A stretch of 64,000 nucleotides of DNA from Chitinophagaceae bacterium (GCA_019638595.1 JAHBTJ010000020.1:62001-126000), one strand, 5' to 3'; shown: positions 10,066 through 20,154, counted from the stretch's first letter. Notes: a model not told the origin generated them from the letters alone. Translations and numbers: made by a program.

Positions 10066-10851
10066 TTATTTCATTTTATCCCAATAATATTTAATAAACC
10101 ACTGGCTGAAATGCTTTGAGCTTTTTGTGTCCCATATTTTTTGATTACCTTCTTTCTTAAAATGATTAATTAAAATATACGGCTTTAAGTCAATGGAATT
10201 ATCAAAAAAGAAACACTGGTAAGCAAGCTCCGCAGCATCATATAATAGCTCAAGAGATCGGTAATACCTACTTTCGATTTTGTTCTCAGGCACATCATGC
10301 CCCTTTTGAGTTACCCGGAATTTTACTCTGAACTTATTGATTTCCGGAGATTCTGTTGAAACAAAATAAAGATATACTTTATAACCAGCTTCAGCAGCCT
10401 GCTTCATAATATCCAGGTTGGAGTGATGAGAAAATACAGTTTCAAAAGTGAATCTTTGCTGGTTTCTTAACATCATTTCCCGCAAATAACGGGCAAGTAG
10501 TTGTGCAATTGATTGATGCTTAGCTTTAGTACGAAGCCTGATTTTGTTATCGGTAAGGGTGAAATTTCTTGAAAGGTATTCTTTGCTAAAAACATCGCTT
10601 AATAATCCGGAATCTGCAGCGAACGAAATAATATCTTTTCGTGTAGGCCTGATTTTGTACGGGTTGAAGGAAAAAGTATTTTTTAAAAGAGCAGAAGCTA
10701 TATCATCAGCATTAATATAGATTCCGAAGTCTATTTTTTTTCCATTGATAACTGTATTCCTGACTGATTGAATAATTGTTGTTTTTCCTGAACCATTTGG
10801 CCCTGCAAAAACCCGTAAACGAAGCTGCTTAGATTGAGAAGTAATAGCCAA
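10066..10851 (-). CDS. Zeta-toxin-like P-loop kinase
   Basis: A 261-aa protein. The Walker A motif is GPNGSGKTT at residues 17-25, followed by YINADDIASALL, the pattern seen in zeta-toxin family kinases where an Asp positions the sugar-nucleotide substrate. Zeta toxins phosphorylate UDP-N-acetylglucosamine or related nucleotides and block cell-wall synthesis. A middle helical part and YKVYLYFVSTESPEINKFRV fit family members annotated as 'zeta toxin family protein'. The start is 9 bases after the stop of a small basic gene upstream, the normal order for antitoxin then toxin. Function as a toxin is inferred; housekeeping homologues also exist. Confidence 0.75.
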   Translation of the reverse strand: MAITSQSKQLRLRVFAGPNGSGKTTIIQSVRNTVINGKKIDFGIYINADDIASALLKNTFSFNPYKIRPTRKDIISFAADSGLLSDVFSKEYLSRNFTLTDNKIRLRTKAKHQSIAQLLARYLREMMLRNQQRFTFETVFSHHSNLDIMKQAAEAGYKVYLYFVSTESPEINKFRVKFRVTQKGHDVPENKIESRYYRSLELLYDAAELAYQCFFFDNSIDLKPYILINHFKKEGNQKIWDTKSSKHFSQWFIKYYWDKMK

Positions 10852-10860
10852 TGCTGTAGT

Positions 10861-11079
10861 TTAATGAGCAATTTTTGATATCTTTTCTATTTGGCCGTCT
10901 TTAAATCTCTTAATAACCCACCCATCCTCAATTGTAATTACAAATCCCATCACACGCATAGCTCTCAATGCGGCACGCTTACCTGCAACTCTTGCCTGAC
11001 TTACTATTGTGCGTTTGGGGAGGTCTGCAAGTCTGTTTGCCCTGGTTCGGGCATTTCTTTTCCTTTGAATGATTCCCAT
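10861..11079 (-). CDS. Small basic protein, possible antitoxin of the zeta-like kinase
   Basis: A 72-aa protein, very rich in Arg/Lys in its first half (MGIIQRKRNARTRANRLADL) with a C-terminal half that looks like a small beta sheet (GFVITIEDGWVIKRFKDGQI). It lies directly upstream of the zeta-like kinase on the same strand with a 9-base gap. I do not recognise the family. The position and co-orientation suggest an antitoxin or partner, but nothing in its sequence proves this. Confidence 0.55.
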   Translation of the reverse strand: MGIIQRKRNARTRANRLADLPKRTIVSQARVAGKRAALRAMRVMGFVITIEDGWVIKRFKDGQIEKISKIAH

Positions 11080-11113
11080 ATACTAAAGTTACAAAAAGTA
11101 AACAAATCAATCA

Positions 11114-11794
11114 TCATACCCAATTATTCTTATGCGCCAGGCTAATAACCTGCGCTTTGGAATTAACGTGCAGCTTCTCATATATATTGGCAATATGCTT
11201 TCGAACAGTAAGCACACTCAGGTTTAAGGCGGAAGCAATGCGTTTGGCATCCCAGCCATTTACCATTTGCTGTAATATTTCTTTTTCTCTTTCGGTGACA
11301 GCAGGCGGTAAATTAGTTTCCGTTTTTATTTCTGCACTGCTGTGTGAGCGGCTTAACAACTGGAGCGCTTTCCGGGCAATGGCAGGGCTCATGGGAGCGC
11401 CCTGGTATTTCAGGATATTATCCATCGCGTCCTGCAACGCGGCTGCATTCTCGTGCTTAAGCAAATAACCCGATGCGCCCGCTTTGATGGCATCGAATAT
11501 CTTTTCGTCGTCGTCAAATACTGTCAATACGATAAAATGGATCTGGGGGTATAATCCCTTTGCGAGGGATATGGTTTGTATGCCATCTAATTCCGGCATT
11601 TCAATATCCATAAAAATAATATGCGGTAACAGGTGAAGGGGTAGTCCTTTCAATTCCTCCAGGCATTCGTTGCCGTTTTTTGCCACAAAAGCAAGCTTAT
11701 ATCCCTGCAACTGGTTTGTTTTTTGCAGAAAGGTATTCCTGTTAATGGCATTGTCTTCTGCCAGGGCTATTATTACCGGTGAGATGTTATCCAT
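11114..11794 (-). CDS. NarL/FixJ-type response regulator
   Basis: A 226-aa protein. An N-terminal receiver domain has the acidic pair in ALAEDNAINR, the phospho-acceptor Asp63 in IIFMDIEMPELDG, the Thr in IVLTVFDDD and the Lys in GYLLKHENA. A C-terminal LuxR-type helix-turn-helix (about residues 160-226) contains VTEREKEILQQMVNGWDAKR and LTVRKHIANIYEKL. It binds DNA after phosphorylation. The gene follows the histidine kinase by 41 bases on the same strand, so the two form a two-component pair. Confidence 0.93.
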   Translation of the reverse strand: MDNISPVIIALAEDNAINRNTFLQKTNQLQGYKLAFVAKNGNECLEELKGLPLHLLPHIIFMDIEMPELDGIQTISLAKGLYPQIHFIVLTVFDDDEKIFDAIKAGASGYLLKHENAAALQDAMDNILKYQGAPMSPAIARKALQLLSRSHSSAEIKTETNLPPAVTEREKEILQQMVNGWDAKRIASALNLSVLTVRKHIANIYEKLHVNSKAQVISLAHKNNWV

Positions 11795-11835
11795 AATTGA
11801 CGCAATTTCGTTCGGTATAAAATGGTGATCAATAC

Positions 11836-13815
11836 TTAATTTGTGGTAGCCGGTGATATCGCTACTGTTGTTCCTCCTGCTTTATTGCTTAACCATTCAA
11901 TGCTCCACCCGGCTTCCGCTGCTCTTTCTCTCATATTACCCAGCCCGTTTCCTCCCGCCTGGCTGAAGCTTTCCTGTTTTATTCCTGTGCCATCATCTGT
12001 TATCAGCACTTTCCATGTGTTCGCGGTGCTTTCTATGGTAACTGTTATCTCTTTAGCCTTGCTATGCCGCAGGGCGTTGTTGACAGACTCCTGCGCAATA
12101 CGGAAAAGATGAAATGCATGGGAAGGAGAAAGTAAAAAGTCATTGTCAATTTTTTCGATGGTATTAATAACAATATGCGGGTAGCTGCGATGAATGCGCT
12201 GGATAAATATTTTTATTCTGTCGCTGATGGCTGTGAGCGACAGCGCGTCTTTTTTCAAAGCCCATATAGTATCATTCAACTGGGCCACAATTGCCTGTGA
12301 ATTATTGCGCAATTCCTGAACAGCAATGCTCCCGGGTGAATGATTTATTACAGGCTCAATAACATCAAGGTTGGAAACGATAGAAGCAGCATACGCGCCG
12401 AGGTTATCATGCAGATCCGCGGCTATGCGTTTCCGTTCATTTTCTTCCGCTTTGGCTATGGATTGCAGGGTTATGCTTTTTTCTTTTTCCAGCATCGCGT
12501 TCATCTTTATTTTTTCCCGCTTGCGGTACCCTGTAAACATGATCCACGCGATCACCAGGGCAAAAAAGGCAATGCCGAGCAAAGCATAAAACCGGTTGTT
12601 TTTATTAGTGATGTCCAGCTTTTGCTGTATAATGGTGTTCTCCTTCTTTTGTACTTCATACTTTGTTTGCAGCTCTGCTATAGCCTGGGCAGAATTGTAC
12701 TGGTAAAGCGAATCCTTGGCCTCAAGAATCTGTTCCAGGGTATGCTGGTATGCTGCAGCGTCGCCGTTCTGTTTATAGCAACGGGCAAGCATCTGGTAGT
12801 AATCGAGCCTTACGGTGATCGCATTGGTATAGATCATAGAAAAATCCGCCCCCGGCGAACGTACATCGCCCATCACTAAGGCCTCTTTACAGAGCTGGAT
12901 TGCCTTTTTTACCTGGTTGGTCTGAAGATAAAATTCCGCGAGGCTGATATTATCTCCGGCATACATGGCGCCATCACCCGATGCTTTTCTCAAAGCGATC
13001 ATATTTTTGAGAGACTGTTCAGCAGCCGGGAAATCTCCTGCCGTAGTATATATGGAAGATTGCTTTTGCAATGCAATCGCAAGATTTGTCAGGTTTTCCA
13101 CCTGCTCAAAAAGCTCAACTCCTTTTTTTATATATACAATCGCTGAATCCGTTTTTCCTAATTGGTGGTAAGCATCGGCCACATTTACAAAAACTGCAGC
13201 TCTTACCGGCTTAAACCGGGCATCGCCCCCTGCAGCCAGCAATGCTCTTGACAACCATTGAAGCGCATCCTGCGGTTGGTTGCGTGCCAGTGCAATGGAT
13301 CCTATTGAATTGAGGTTTTCGCCCAACGTAAGAGAGTCTTTATATGCTTCAGCCTCGCTTACGACTCTATACAGTATAGTGAGCGCATCCCGGAAGCGGG
13401 AGCGGCTGGCATAAGTCATTGCTTTAAGCCGGGACGCTTTAAAATAAATATCTCTTTGTTTCGGGTCAGTAACTTTATTGGCGGCAATGAGAGGATCAAC
13501 GGTAAAGATGGCGCTGTCTGCCCATCCCCAGCGGGCATAATCGCAGGCTACCGCCAGCTCAGCCATTTGCTTTAACCTTTCATTATCCGTGTTGGCTGCC
13601 AGCTCTCTTGCTAAAAAAGTATAATGATCAAGCGTATCCCTGGTGATGTTTTTATATTCGTTGCAAAGCGTAAAAATGGCTTCGATTTTCTGCTCATTAT
13701 TTTTTGCCTGGTATATGTGTTGCTTAAGACTATCAATGAGCCGGGTTTGCGTTTTCCCGGTAAAAGAAAAAAACAGCAGCAGGAGGATCAGTATATGGCG
13801 GTAAACGATAGTCAT
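11836..13815 (-). CDS. TPR-containing sensor histidine kinase (NarX-like class)
   Basis: A 659-aa protein. A signal sequence (MTIVYRHILILLLLFFSFTG) is followed by a periplasmic tetratricopeptide-type helical region (about residues 40-380), one membrane helix (about 407-427, FYALLGIAFFALVIAWIMF), and a cytoplasmic HisKA_3 domain with the phospho-acceptor His in ERKRIAADLHDNLGA. The ATPase domain has the N box in RIAQESVNNALRHSKA and GNGLGNMRERAAEAGW. It should autophosphorylate and pass phosphate to the adjacent NarL-type regulator. The signal sensed is not evident. Confidence 0.9.
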   Translation of the reverse strand: MTIVYRHILILLLLFFSFTGKTQTRLIDSLKQHIYQAKNNEQKIEAIFTLCNEYKNITRDTLDHYTFLARELAANTDNERLKQMAELAVACDYARWGWADSAIFTVDPLIAANKVTDPKQRDIYFKASRLKAMTYASRSRFRDALTILYRVVSEAEAYKDSLTLGENLNSIGSIALARNQPQDALQWLSRALLAAGGDARFKPVRAAVFVNVADAYHQLGKTDSAIVYIKKGVELFEQVENLTNLAIALQKQSSIYTTAGDFPAAEQSLKNMIALRKASGDGAMYAGDNISLAEFYLQTNQVKKAIQLCKEALVMGDVRSPGADFSMIYTNAITVRLDYYQMLARCYKQNGDAAAYQHTLEQILEAKDSLYQYNSAQAIAELQTKYEVQKKENTIIQQKLDITNKNNRFYALLGIAFFALVIAWIMFTGYRKREKIKMNAMLEKEKSITLQSIAKAEENERKRIAADLHDNLGAYAASIVSNLDVIEPVINHSPGSIAVQELRNNSQAIVAQLNDTIWALKKDALSLTAISDRIKIFIQRIHRSYPHIVINTIEKIDNDFLLSPSHAFHLFRIAQESVNNALRHSKAKEITVTIESTANTWKVLITDDGTGIKQESFSQAGGNGLGNMRERAAEAGWSIEWLSNKAGGTTVAISPATTN

Positions 13816-14037
13816 GTATGCCGGGATAAAAGTAAATAAAGCTTTTAATTGTTAAAAGGGAGTACTGCAAATTGAGTATATAAAATCCCGGCAGCTTTCC
13901 ATTTGTTCGCTATAACGCTTCAGCAAGCTGTTTTTGAAGCTTTTGCCAGACTACTATAAATTAAGTATTTCCCCCTATGTTGGTTAGAGCCATTTTTGTT
14001 CTGCTAAAAAATGTATTCAACTCAAAGCTAAGGCAGA

Positions 14038-17000
14038 ATGAAAAAAATAATCTTTTACTCCATGATGCTTCTGGTGATAATGGTAAACAGTTGCCAGAAA
14101 AATGATCTCCCTGACCCTCCCGGCGGCGGTGGAGACACGACCCGTCTACCCGAACTCCCCAAAGAGGGCATTCCTGTTAAAACCAGTGTATTCGGAAGAA
14201 TAGTGGATGAACAGGATAAACCCCTCCAGGGCGTAACCGTGTCTGGCAGCGGAACCTCTGCCATTACCGATATAAATGGCATATTTATCCTGAAAGATAT
14301 CATGCTCGACCAGGCACGGGCTTATATTACCGCCACCAAAACCGGTTATTTCAGCGGTTCCCGCATATTTCAACCGGTTAAGGATGGCATGTCGAAACCG
14401 CCATTGATAAAAATGCTGGCACAGAAAAGCATCGGCTCTGTTAACGCGGCATCGGGCGGCGCGGCAGAATCCAAAGGTGGCATTAAAGTAGAGCTGCCTG
14501 CCAACGCTATTGAAGGGTACAGCGGGCAGGTAAACGTAGTATCATCTTATATCAACCCTACCAGCCCTGATTTTTTTGCACGGATGCCCGGCGACCTTGC
14601 GGCGGATAATGCAGAGAACAAACGCGGTGCGCTGATATCCTACGGAATGGCTGCTATTGACCTGCTGGATGGCGCCGGTAAGAAATTAAAATTAAAGTCA
14701 GGTATGCAGGCAACCATCACCTTACCTGTTCCGCAATCCCTGCAAAAATCGGCGGCGACTACCATAGCCATGTGGCATTTTGATGAAACAAAGGGTATAT
14801 GGAAAGAAGAAGGCAGCGGCTCTTATGCTGATGGAAAATATACCGGAAAGGTTTCCCACTTCAGTATGTGGAATTATGACCACTGGAATCCTACGATGAT
14901 CCTGCCGATGATATTCAGGTGGATATTGCCGAAGCTGTCCAGCGTTTCTACGGACGATGATGTCAACAGGCTGGTGAATAATCCGCCGACCTTTTTACTG
15001 TCGGTGAAGGACAAAACAACCAAAACCACTCTTTACAGCAATACCATTCCGCCTCCTGTGCGAGATAATAACAGCGAACCTAAGTCCGCATCTACCGATG
15101 TTACCTTTCCCCTGCCGCAGGTATCGGATGTAATGGAAGTAACGGTGACGCCTGTACAACCCGGCGGCCCGGATTATCCTACCAACACAAGCCATTCACC
15201 TACGGCTGATGAAGTAACGCCGACACCGCCTACCATTGCAACAGAAGGAGAAAGCGTAACGGTGGAAGTAAAACCAACCAACCCACCTTCCAAAATCACT
15301 ATTACGCTTCCTCCCCAAAGCGGCGGGGGCGGCGGCAATGGCGAAACAGTGGTAAATGTAAACGGTATAGCAGTGAATTGCGACAACAAACCGGTAACCA
15401 CGGGCTATGCCTTTATGAGCATGAGAAGCGGCAATACCATTGTTAAAAGCACCACCGCGCCTGTTTATGGGAATGAAGGCCGCTTTACCGCGCAATATGT
15501 TTTTTATACGGCATTGCAGAATAAGATAGACAATGTGGTGCTGACGATATATGATGTAACTACCGGCAAAAGAAGCCCGGATATGAAAATAAATGTCAAT
15601 CCCTCTGTTGCCTATATGTTGCAGGAACCGGTAAAGGTGTGCGATAACAACAATGGTGGTGGCAATAATGATAACGCAAAAGTGTTTAAAGGAAATTACG
15701 TCATTGAAAATGCCGCAACGTTGAAGGCGTTCATTGACTCTGCTTATACAGAGGTAACCGGTATACTCTATGTTTCCAGCATGAGCGATCTTGGCGGTAT
15801 CATCAAACTTAAAAAAGTAGGGGGCATTGAGCTGAGAAGAAATACAATAACCTCTCTTGGCGGCCTGGCGGAACTGGAAGATATGTCTTCTTTAACATTG
15901 GTAGAAAACGGGCAACTGGTAAATGCCGCCTTTCCCAAACTGGCCAATAAAAACATGCAGAGCATAAATATATCCTATAGCCTGAGTCTTGTCGGACTTA
16001 CCTTACCATCTGTCGAGAATATAGGCGCGTCGGGAGGTAGCATTAACATTACAGGAAATCCCGTTCTTAAAACATTATCTATCCCTAGCCTCAAGTCGGT
16101 AGATAAGTGTGGCTATATTGTGATCTCTAATTCATTGCTTGAAAACCTGAATACCTTTGCCAATGCCAGCGGTACATTAGGCACCTGGGGACTAACATTA
16201 ACGGATAATTCCGCACTTACTTCTGTGAGCGCCCTGAGTAAAATTGTATCTACGGCAAGGCTCACCATTGACCAGTGTGTCAAGCTCCCCACATTACAGG
16301 GTATTAATATTCCGGCCGATATGGCGGATTGGGTAAGCATTACCAGAAATGATGTGCTGACAGATATTACGGCAGTATCCGATAAGCTGAAATCAGCAGG
16401 AACACAGGGGGGACTCACCATTACGTCCAATGCGGCATTGAAAACAGCCGGCTTCCCCTTGTATGAAAAAGGAAATGTGGTTTGTAAAGAAAACGGGTCG
16501 CTTGCCACGCTAAGCATGCCTAAATTTAAAGAAGCGGAATCTGTTGAAATAACACACAATGTAAAGCTGGCAACTATTGATATGAAAGTGTTGGAGTCGC
16601 TGACTAATGCATTTTACATGAGTGGTGGTTATGAAACTACGCAGGCCTTAACTACATTTGATTTACCGGCTTTAAAAAAATGCGGACGGTTTACTATTAT
16701 CAATTGCCCAGGCATTACCAACTTAGACGGGTTTGCCAACCTTGAAACCGTAACCGGCGACCTGACCATTACCAATGCCCAGATTCCGGGGGCCAGCATC
16801 AAGCTGAAAACGATCAACGGGTTCAATAAGCTTACCAGCCTTCCTTTTTCCCTGAACCTTGAACAGGCAGCAAGCGCTGGTGATGGGCTTGTAGGGTACG
16901 ATGGCCCGCTTGCAAGCATCAAAGGATTTAAGAGCCTGAAAACGATCGGTGCAATGTTCAATATTGGCGGCAAGAACCTTACAGATATTTCCGGATTCGC

Positions 17001-17469
17001 CAACCTCGAATCAATCGGGCAGGATACCCGGATAATCACTACCGGCTTAGCTGGGCTGGAAGGGCTGGCAAAATTAAAGTCAGCGGGTTTAAAAGAAAAC
17101 AGGCTCATTTATATTCAAAGCAACACTAAACTCACCTCTGTAAAAGGGCTGGCTTCGCTTACAGATATTTCAGGTATCTATTTTACACGTAACCCCGAGT
17201 TAAAAGACCTGCAGGGACTGGAAAAAGTAAAATCCATGAAGTATGGTATCACGATCAGCGTTAATGATAAGCTCGCCAATATTGACGGACTGGCAAATGT
17301 GGAAGGGGCTATTAACGGGATCACTATATCGGAAAATAAAGTATTGAGCAGTTTGTGTGGTATTACCAAACTTATAAAAGGCGGCGGTAATACCGGTGTT
17401 TACCGGGTTTCTTCCAATGCTTATAATCCTACAGTGGATGATATAAAGGGTGGTAAGTGCAGTAAATAA
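14038..17469 (+). CDS. Large surface lipoprotein with carboxypeptidase-regulatory-like and leucine-rich-repeat-like regions
   Basis: A 1143-aa protein with a lipoprotein signal (lipobox VNSC, acylated Cys19) and a Pro/Gly-rich linker. A carboxypeptidase-regulatory-like domain (about residues 50-125, FGRIVDEQDKPLQGVTVSG) follows, then a ZU5-like segment (about 140-290), a long Pro/Thr/Ser-rich stretch (about 325-440), and about 600 residues of short repeats of the form 'SLxGLAxLxxIxGxLxIxxN'. These resemble the receptor L-domain/LRR type seen in Bacteroidota surface proteins. Such proteins usually bind ligands or cells. The true role is unknown. It is monocistronic. Confidence 0.75.
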   Translation: MKKIIFYSMMLLVIMVNSCQKNDLPDPPGGGGDTTRLPELPKEGIPVKTSVFGRIVDEQDKPLQGVTVSGSGTSAITDINGIFILKDIMLDQARAYITATKTGYFSGSRIFQPVKDGMSKPPLIKMLAQKSIGSVNAASGGAAESKGGIKVELPANAIEGYSGQVNVVSSYINPTSPDFFARMPGDLAADNAENKRGALISYGMAAIDLLDGAGKKLKLKSGMQATITLPVPQSLQKSAATTIAMWHFDETKGIWKEEGSGSYADGKYTGKVSHFSMWNYDHWNPTMILPMIFRWILPKLSSVSTDDDVNRLVNNPPTFLLSVKDKTTKTTLYSNTIPPPVRDNNSEPKSASTDVTFPLPQVSDVMEVTVTPVQPGGPDYPTNTSHSPTADEVTPTPPTIATEGESVTVEVKPTNPPSKITITLPPQSGGGGGNGETVVNVNGIAVNCDNKPVTTGYAFMSMRSGNTIVKSTTAPVYGNEGRFTAQYVFYTALQNKIDNVVLTIYDVTTGKRSPDMKINVNPSVAYMLQEPVKVCDNNNGGGNNDNAKVFKGNYVIENAATLKAFIDSAYTEVTGILYVSSMSDLGGIIKLKKVGGIELRRNTITSLGGLAELEDMSSLTLVENGQLVNAAFPKLANKNMQSINISYSLSLVGLTLPSVENIGASGGSINITGNPVLKTLSIPSLKSVDKCGYIVISNSLLENLNTFANASGTLGTWGLTLTDNSALTSVSALSKIVSTARLTIDQCVKLPTLQGINIPADMADWVSITRNDVLTDITAVSDKLKSAGTQGGLTITSNAALKTAGFPLYEKGNVVCKENGSLATLSMPKFKEAESVEITHNVKLATIDMKVLESLTNAFYMSGGYETTQALTTFDLPALKKCGRFTIINCPGITNLDGFANLETVTGDLTITNAQIPGASIKLKTINGFNKLTSLPFSLNLEQAASAGDGLVGYDGPLASIKGFKSLKTIGAMFNIGGKNLTDISGFANLESIGQDTRIITTGLAGLEGLAKLKSAGLKENRLIYIQSNTKLTSVKGLASLTDISGIYFTRNPELKDLQGLEKVKSMKYGITISVNDKLANIDGLANVEGAINGITISENKVLSSLCGITKLIKGGGNTGVYRVSSNAYNPTVDDIKGGKCSK

Positions 17470-17553
17470 CTGAAAAGCCAATGAGAGGTGAGAGGAGATC
17501 TGGTCAATCAATGATCATTCTCTTTTCACCTTTCAATATTTCGTATTATCATT

Positions 17554-18210
17554 TTACCAGCTTGCCAGTACTGTAATGCCTCCTTTCACAACCTGGTTCA
17601 GTTCAACATGTACTTTTGTGCCTACGGGTAACAATACATCCACGCGGCTGCCGAATTTAATGAAGCCCAATTCTCCTCCCTGTTCTACCTGCTGCCCGGC
17701 TTTAAGATAGTTAACAATTCTGCGTGCCACCGCACCCGCTATCTGTTTAACCAGTATTTCCGACCGGGAATGCCTGATCACCACGGAATGGCGTTCATTT
17801 TCGGTAGAGGATTTGGGATCCCATGCCACGAGGTATTTGCCTTTATGATATTGGCTGTACACCACGTCGCCACTTACCGGGTTAAGGTTCTGGTGCACAT
17901 TGGCCGGGCTCATGAATATGGAAAGCTGCAGGCGTTTGTCTTTAAAATATTCCTGGTCTGTCGTTTCTTCAATCACTACCACCTTTCCATCGGCAGGTGC
18001 AACAATTGTATTATCATCCAACGTGAGTACCCGCCGGGGAACCCTGAAAAAAGAAATGATGAATAAAAAAAACAGGAAGGAAACGATAAAAAAGACCCAC
18101 GACAACCATATCATGCTATAGGGCATAAAATAGAACAGGGCGACATTCAACACTACGAAAAATAAGCCACAAAGTGCAATGGTTTGGTATCCCTCTTTAT
18201 GTACCGTCAT
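17554..18210 (-). CDS. psd: Phosphatidylserine decarboxylase family protein
   Basis: A 218-aa membrane-anchored proenzyme with two N-terminal helices (about residues 12-55). The IVAPADGKVVVIEET element, MSPANVHQNLNPVSG and the C-terminal FIKFGSRVDVLLP are family landmarks. The Gly-Ser in the last motif is the self-cleavage site that makes the pyruvoyl cofactor. It converts phosphatidylserine to phosphatidylethanolamine. It is the short form common in Bacteroidota. Its neighbour cdsA makes CDP-diacylglycerol, the precursor two steps earlier, so the pair forms a phospholipid cluster. Confidence 0.93.
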   Translation of the reverse strand: MTVHKEGYQTIALCGLFFVVLNVALFYFMPYSMIWLSWVFFIVSFLFFLFIISFFRVPRRVLTLDDNTIVAPADGKVVVIEETTDQEYFKDKRLQLSIFMSPANVHQNLNPVSGDVVYSQYHKGKYLVAWDPKSSTENERHSVVIRHSRSEILVKQIAGAVARRIVNYLKAGQQVEQGGELGFIKFGSRVDVLLPVGTKVHVELNQVVKGGITVLASW

Positions 18211-18262
18211 GTATGCAAGGTTAAGAGGGCAAAAATAGGTATTGCGTGCAGAGCTTCAAAAT

Positions 18263-19138
18263 TTAAAGCACCAGTGTTACGTACATCCATACAACAGGAG
18301 TAGCAAGCAATAATGAGTCGAACCTGTCGAGAAAGCCACCATGCCCGGGCATAAAATGACCGCTGTCTTTTACATTGGCCATTCTCTTCAATTTACTTTC
18401 CAGCAAATCTCCCGCGGTGCCTGTTGTTGCCGCTATTGCGGCGATAATGCAAACATGCAATACCTGCAGTTGCATCCACCAGGCAATTAAACCCATCGTA
18501 AGCACGCAAAGTATGGCGCCTCCAACGGTACCTTCAATTGTTTTTTTAGGGGATATTTTGGAGAAGGGCGTTTTACCGATCAGTGAGCCGGTAATATAGG
18601 CCATCGTATCATTTATCCAGATAGAAAAAATAATGACCAAGGGAATGATCAGACCTGCCTCATACCGGGCGCCGGCTCCTGTTGTCCACAGTTCATTGAT
18701 AGAGCGGATATGGATCATGAGCGACCAGCTTACGGAAATGTAAAGCAGCCCCAGTGCGGAATAACCGATATGCTTAAGATTGAATTGTTTGGAGAACAGG
18801 ATCTCGATCATGGGAAGCGCGAAAGCAAATACCAGTCCTGATGCAAGTCCTACAGACGATGGACTTATTTCCCAGTTGTCGGAATGACCGCCGAAGCAAT
18901 ACAACATCAGCGACCACCCGGCTATCATTACGCCATACCGGTGAAAAAAAGAGATATTTTTATAAGATGGATCTATTTTGCTGATCAGTTGCTGGTATTC
19001 TGTCCAGCATCCAAAATGAATAATTGAAAACAACAGGAAAAAGCTCCACTCATTCCATAGTAATCCGGATAACATTACCGCTACAAAGATCAAGGCGGTA
19101 AGTGCCCGGGTTCTGAAAACCTGCCAGTTCATTGCCAT
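18263..19138 (-). CDS. cdsA: Phosphatidate cytidylyltransferase
   Basis: A 291-aa integral membrane protein with about eight hydrophobic segments. The C-terminal signature has ESKLKRMANVKDSGHFMPGH followed by GGFLDRFDSL, which matches the CdsA pattern (S-x-x-KR-x4-KD-x6-HGG-x-x-DR). It makes CDP-diacylglycerol from phosphatidic acid and CTP. It lies 52 bases upstream of psd on the same strand, and a CPBP protease gene precedes it by 17 bases, so the three are likely co-transcribed. Confidence 0.95.
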   Translation of the reverse strand: MAMNWQVFRTRALTALIFVAVMLSGLLWNEWSFFLLFSIIHFGCWTEYQQLISKIDPSYKNISFFHRYGVMIAGWSLMLYCFGGHSDNWEISPSSVGLASGLVFAFALPMIEILFSKQFNLKHIGYSALGLLYISVSWSLMIHIRSINELWTTGAGARYEAGLIIPLVIIFSIWINDTMAYITGSLIGKTPFSKISPKKTIEGTVGGAILCVLTMGLIAWWMQLQVLHVCIIAAIAATTGTAGDLLESKLKRMANVKDSGHFMPGHGGFLDRFDSLLLATPVVWMYVTLVL

Positions 19139-19155
19139 AACCGGAAATTATAATC

Positions 19156-20064
19156 TCAAATTTCAAATGTCAAATCTCTGCGCGCTGTAATTTTTTTGAA
19201 TAATATAAACAACGCATACAATGCCACAACCGCGATCAATCCCCACCATAAGGGTAATTTGTCGTTCATAGCTTCTTTAACAGATTTACCCTGCTGCAAC
19301 AGCACATACATTTGTGTAACCGCTATGGCATTATTAAAGCAATGGGCAAGTATGCTTAACCAAATGCTTTGCGAATAATAAAATATCAGTCCCAATACAA
19401 TGCCAAGGCAAACCCTGGCTAAAAAACCATAGTATGAAAAATGAATAAGGCTGAAGATAATGCTGGTAATGATGATCGCGGTCCAGTGTGAACGAAAGTG
19501 GCGATGCAGCAATGTTTGCATACCTCCCCGAAAGAAAGTTTCTTCAAATATGGCCGGCAGTACGGCAATCATAATAAGCGATACCAGGTAATCGCCGAAT
19601 GTTTGCATATTGGTGATGGCCTGAACCTGCGCCACGTACTGTTCTTCCAGGTTTTTGAAAATTACAGTCAGTTGATCGGGTATGGGTATCATTTCATTCA
19701 GTTGCCCGAGGGCCCCGGCCGTAAGTGCGCCAAAAAACATGATCGCCAGCGCAATGAATGCCTCCCTGGCGTCGAATTTTTTATTGAATCCCAGTAGCTG
19801 TAAGGGTTTCCGGCTAAGAATAAGAGCGGTAAAATAAGCGGGTAAAAAAAACGTGATAAAGGTGGTAATGACCTGTATCAAACGAACGGCATTTACATTT
19901 TCCGGCTTTAGCATATCGGTTGCCATGTTCAGTAAACTCCCGTTTGTCATTGCCGTCCATACCGGTATGGCAAGTGCACCGCCTATTAAAAATCCTCCCA
20001 TCCACAAGCCCATTAAAATTAAAAATCCGGCGCCGTAAGAAACCCCTTTTGAATCGTTGCTCAT
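19156..20064 (-). CDS. CPBP-family intramembrane metalloprotease
   Basis: A 302-aa polytopic protein with about eight membrane segments. The catalytic motifs of the CPBP (Abi/Rce1-like) family are present: EETFFRGGMQTLL (motif 1 with the Glu pair and Arg), SIIFSLIHFSYYG (motif 2 His), and LSILAHCFNNAIAV (motif 3 His and Asn). These enzymes process membrane peptides; the substrate here is not known. It begins a probable operon with cdsA and psd downstream. Confidence 0.9.
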   Translation of the reverse strand: MSNDSKGVSYGAGFLILMGLWMGGFLIGGALAIPVWTAMTNGSLLNMATDMLKPENVNAVRLIQVITTFITFFLPAYFTALILSRKPLQLLGFNKKFDAREAFIALAIMFFGALTAGALGQLNEMIPIPDQLTVIFKNLEEQYVAQVQAITNMQTFGDYLVSLIMIAVLPAIFEETFFRGGMQTLLHRHFRSHWTAIIITSIIFSLIHFSYYGFLARVCLGIVLGLIFYYSQSIWLSILAHCFNNAIAVTQMYVLLQQGKSVKEAMNDKLPLWWGLIAVVALYALFILFKKITARRDLTFEI

Positions 20065-20154
20065 AGAATGCTGTTAACAGATTGCAATGCTTCTTTAAAA
20101 AAGTACCCGGTGCAAGATAACGGTTTAAACAGGGATGAACACACAGTATGAGCA

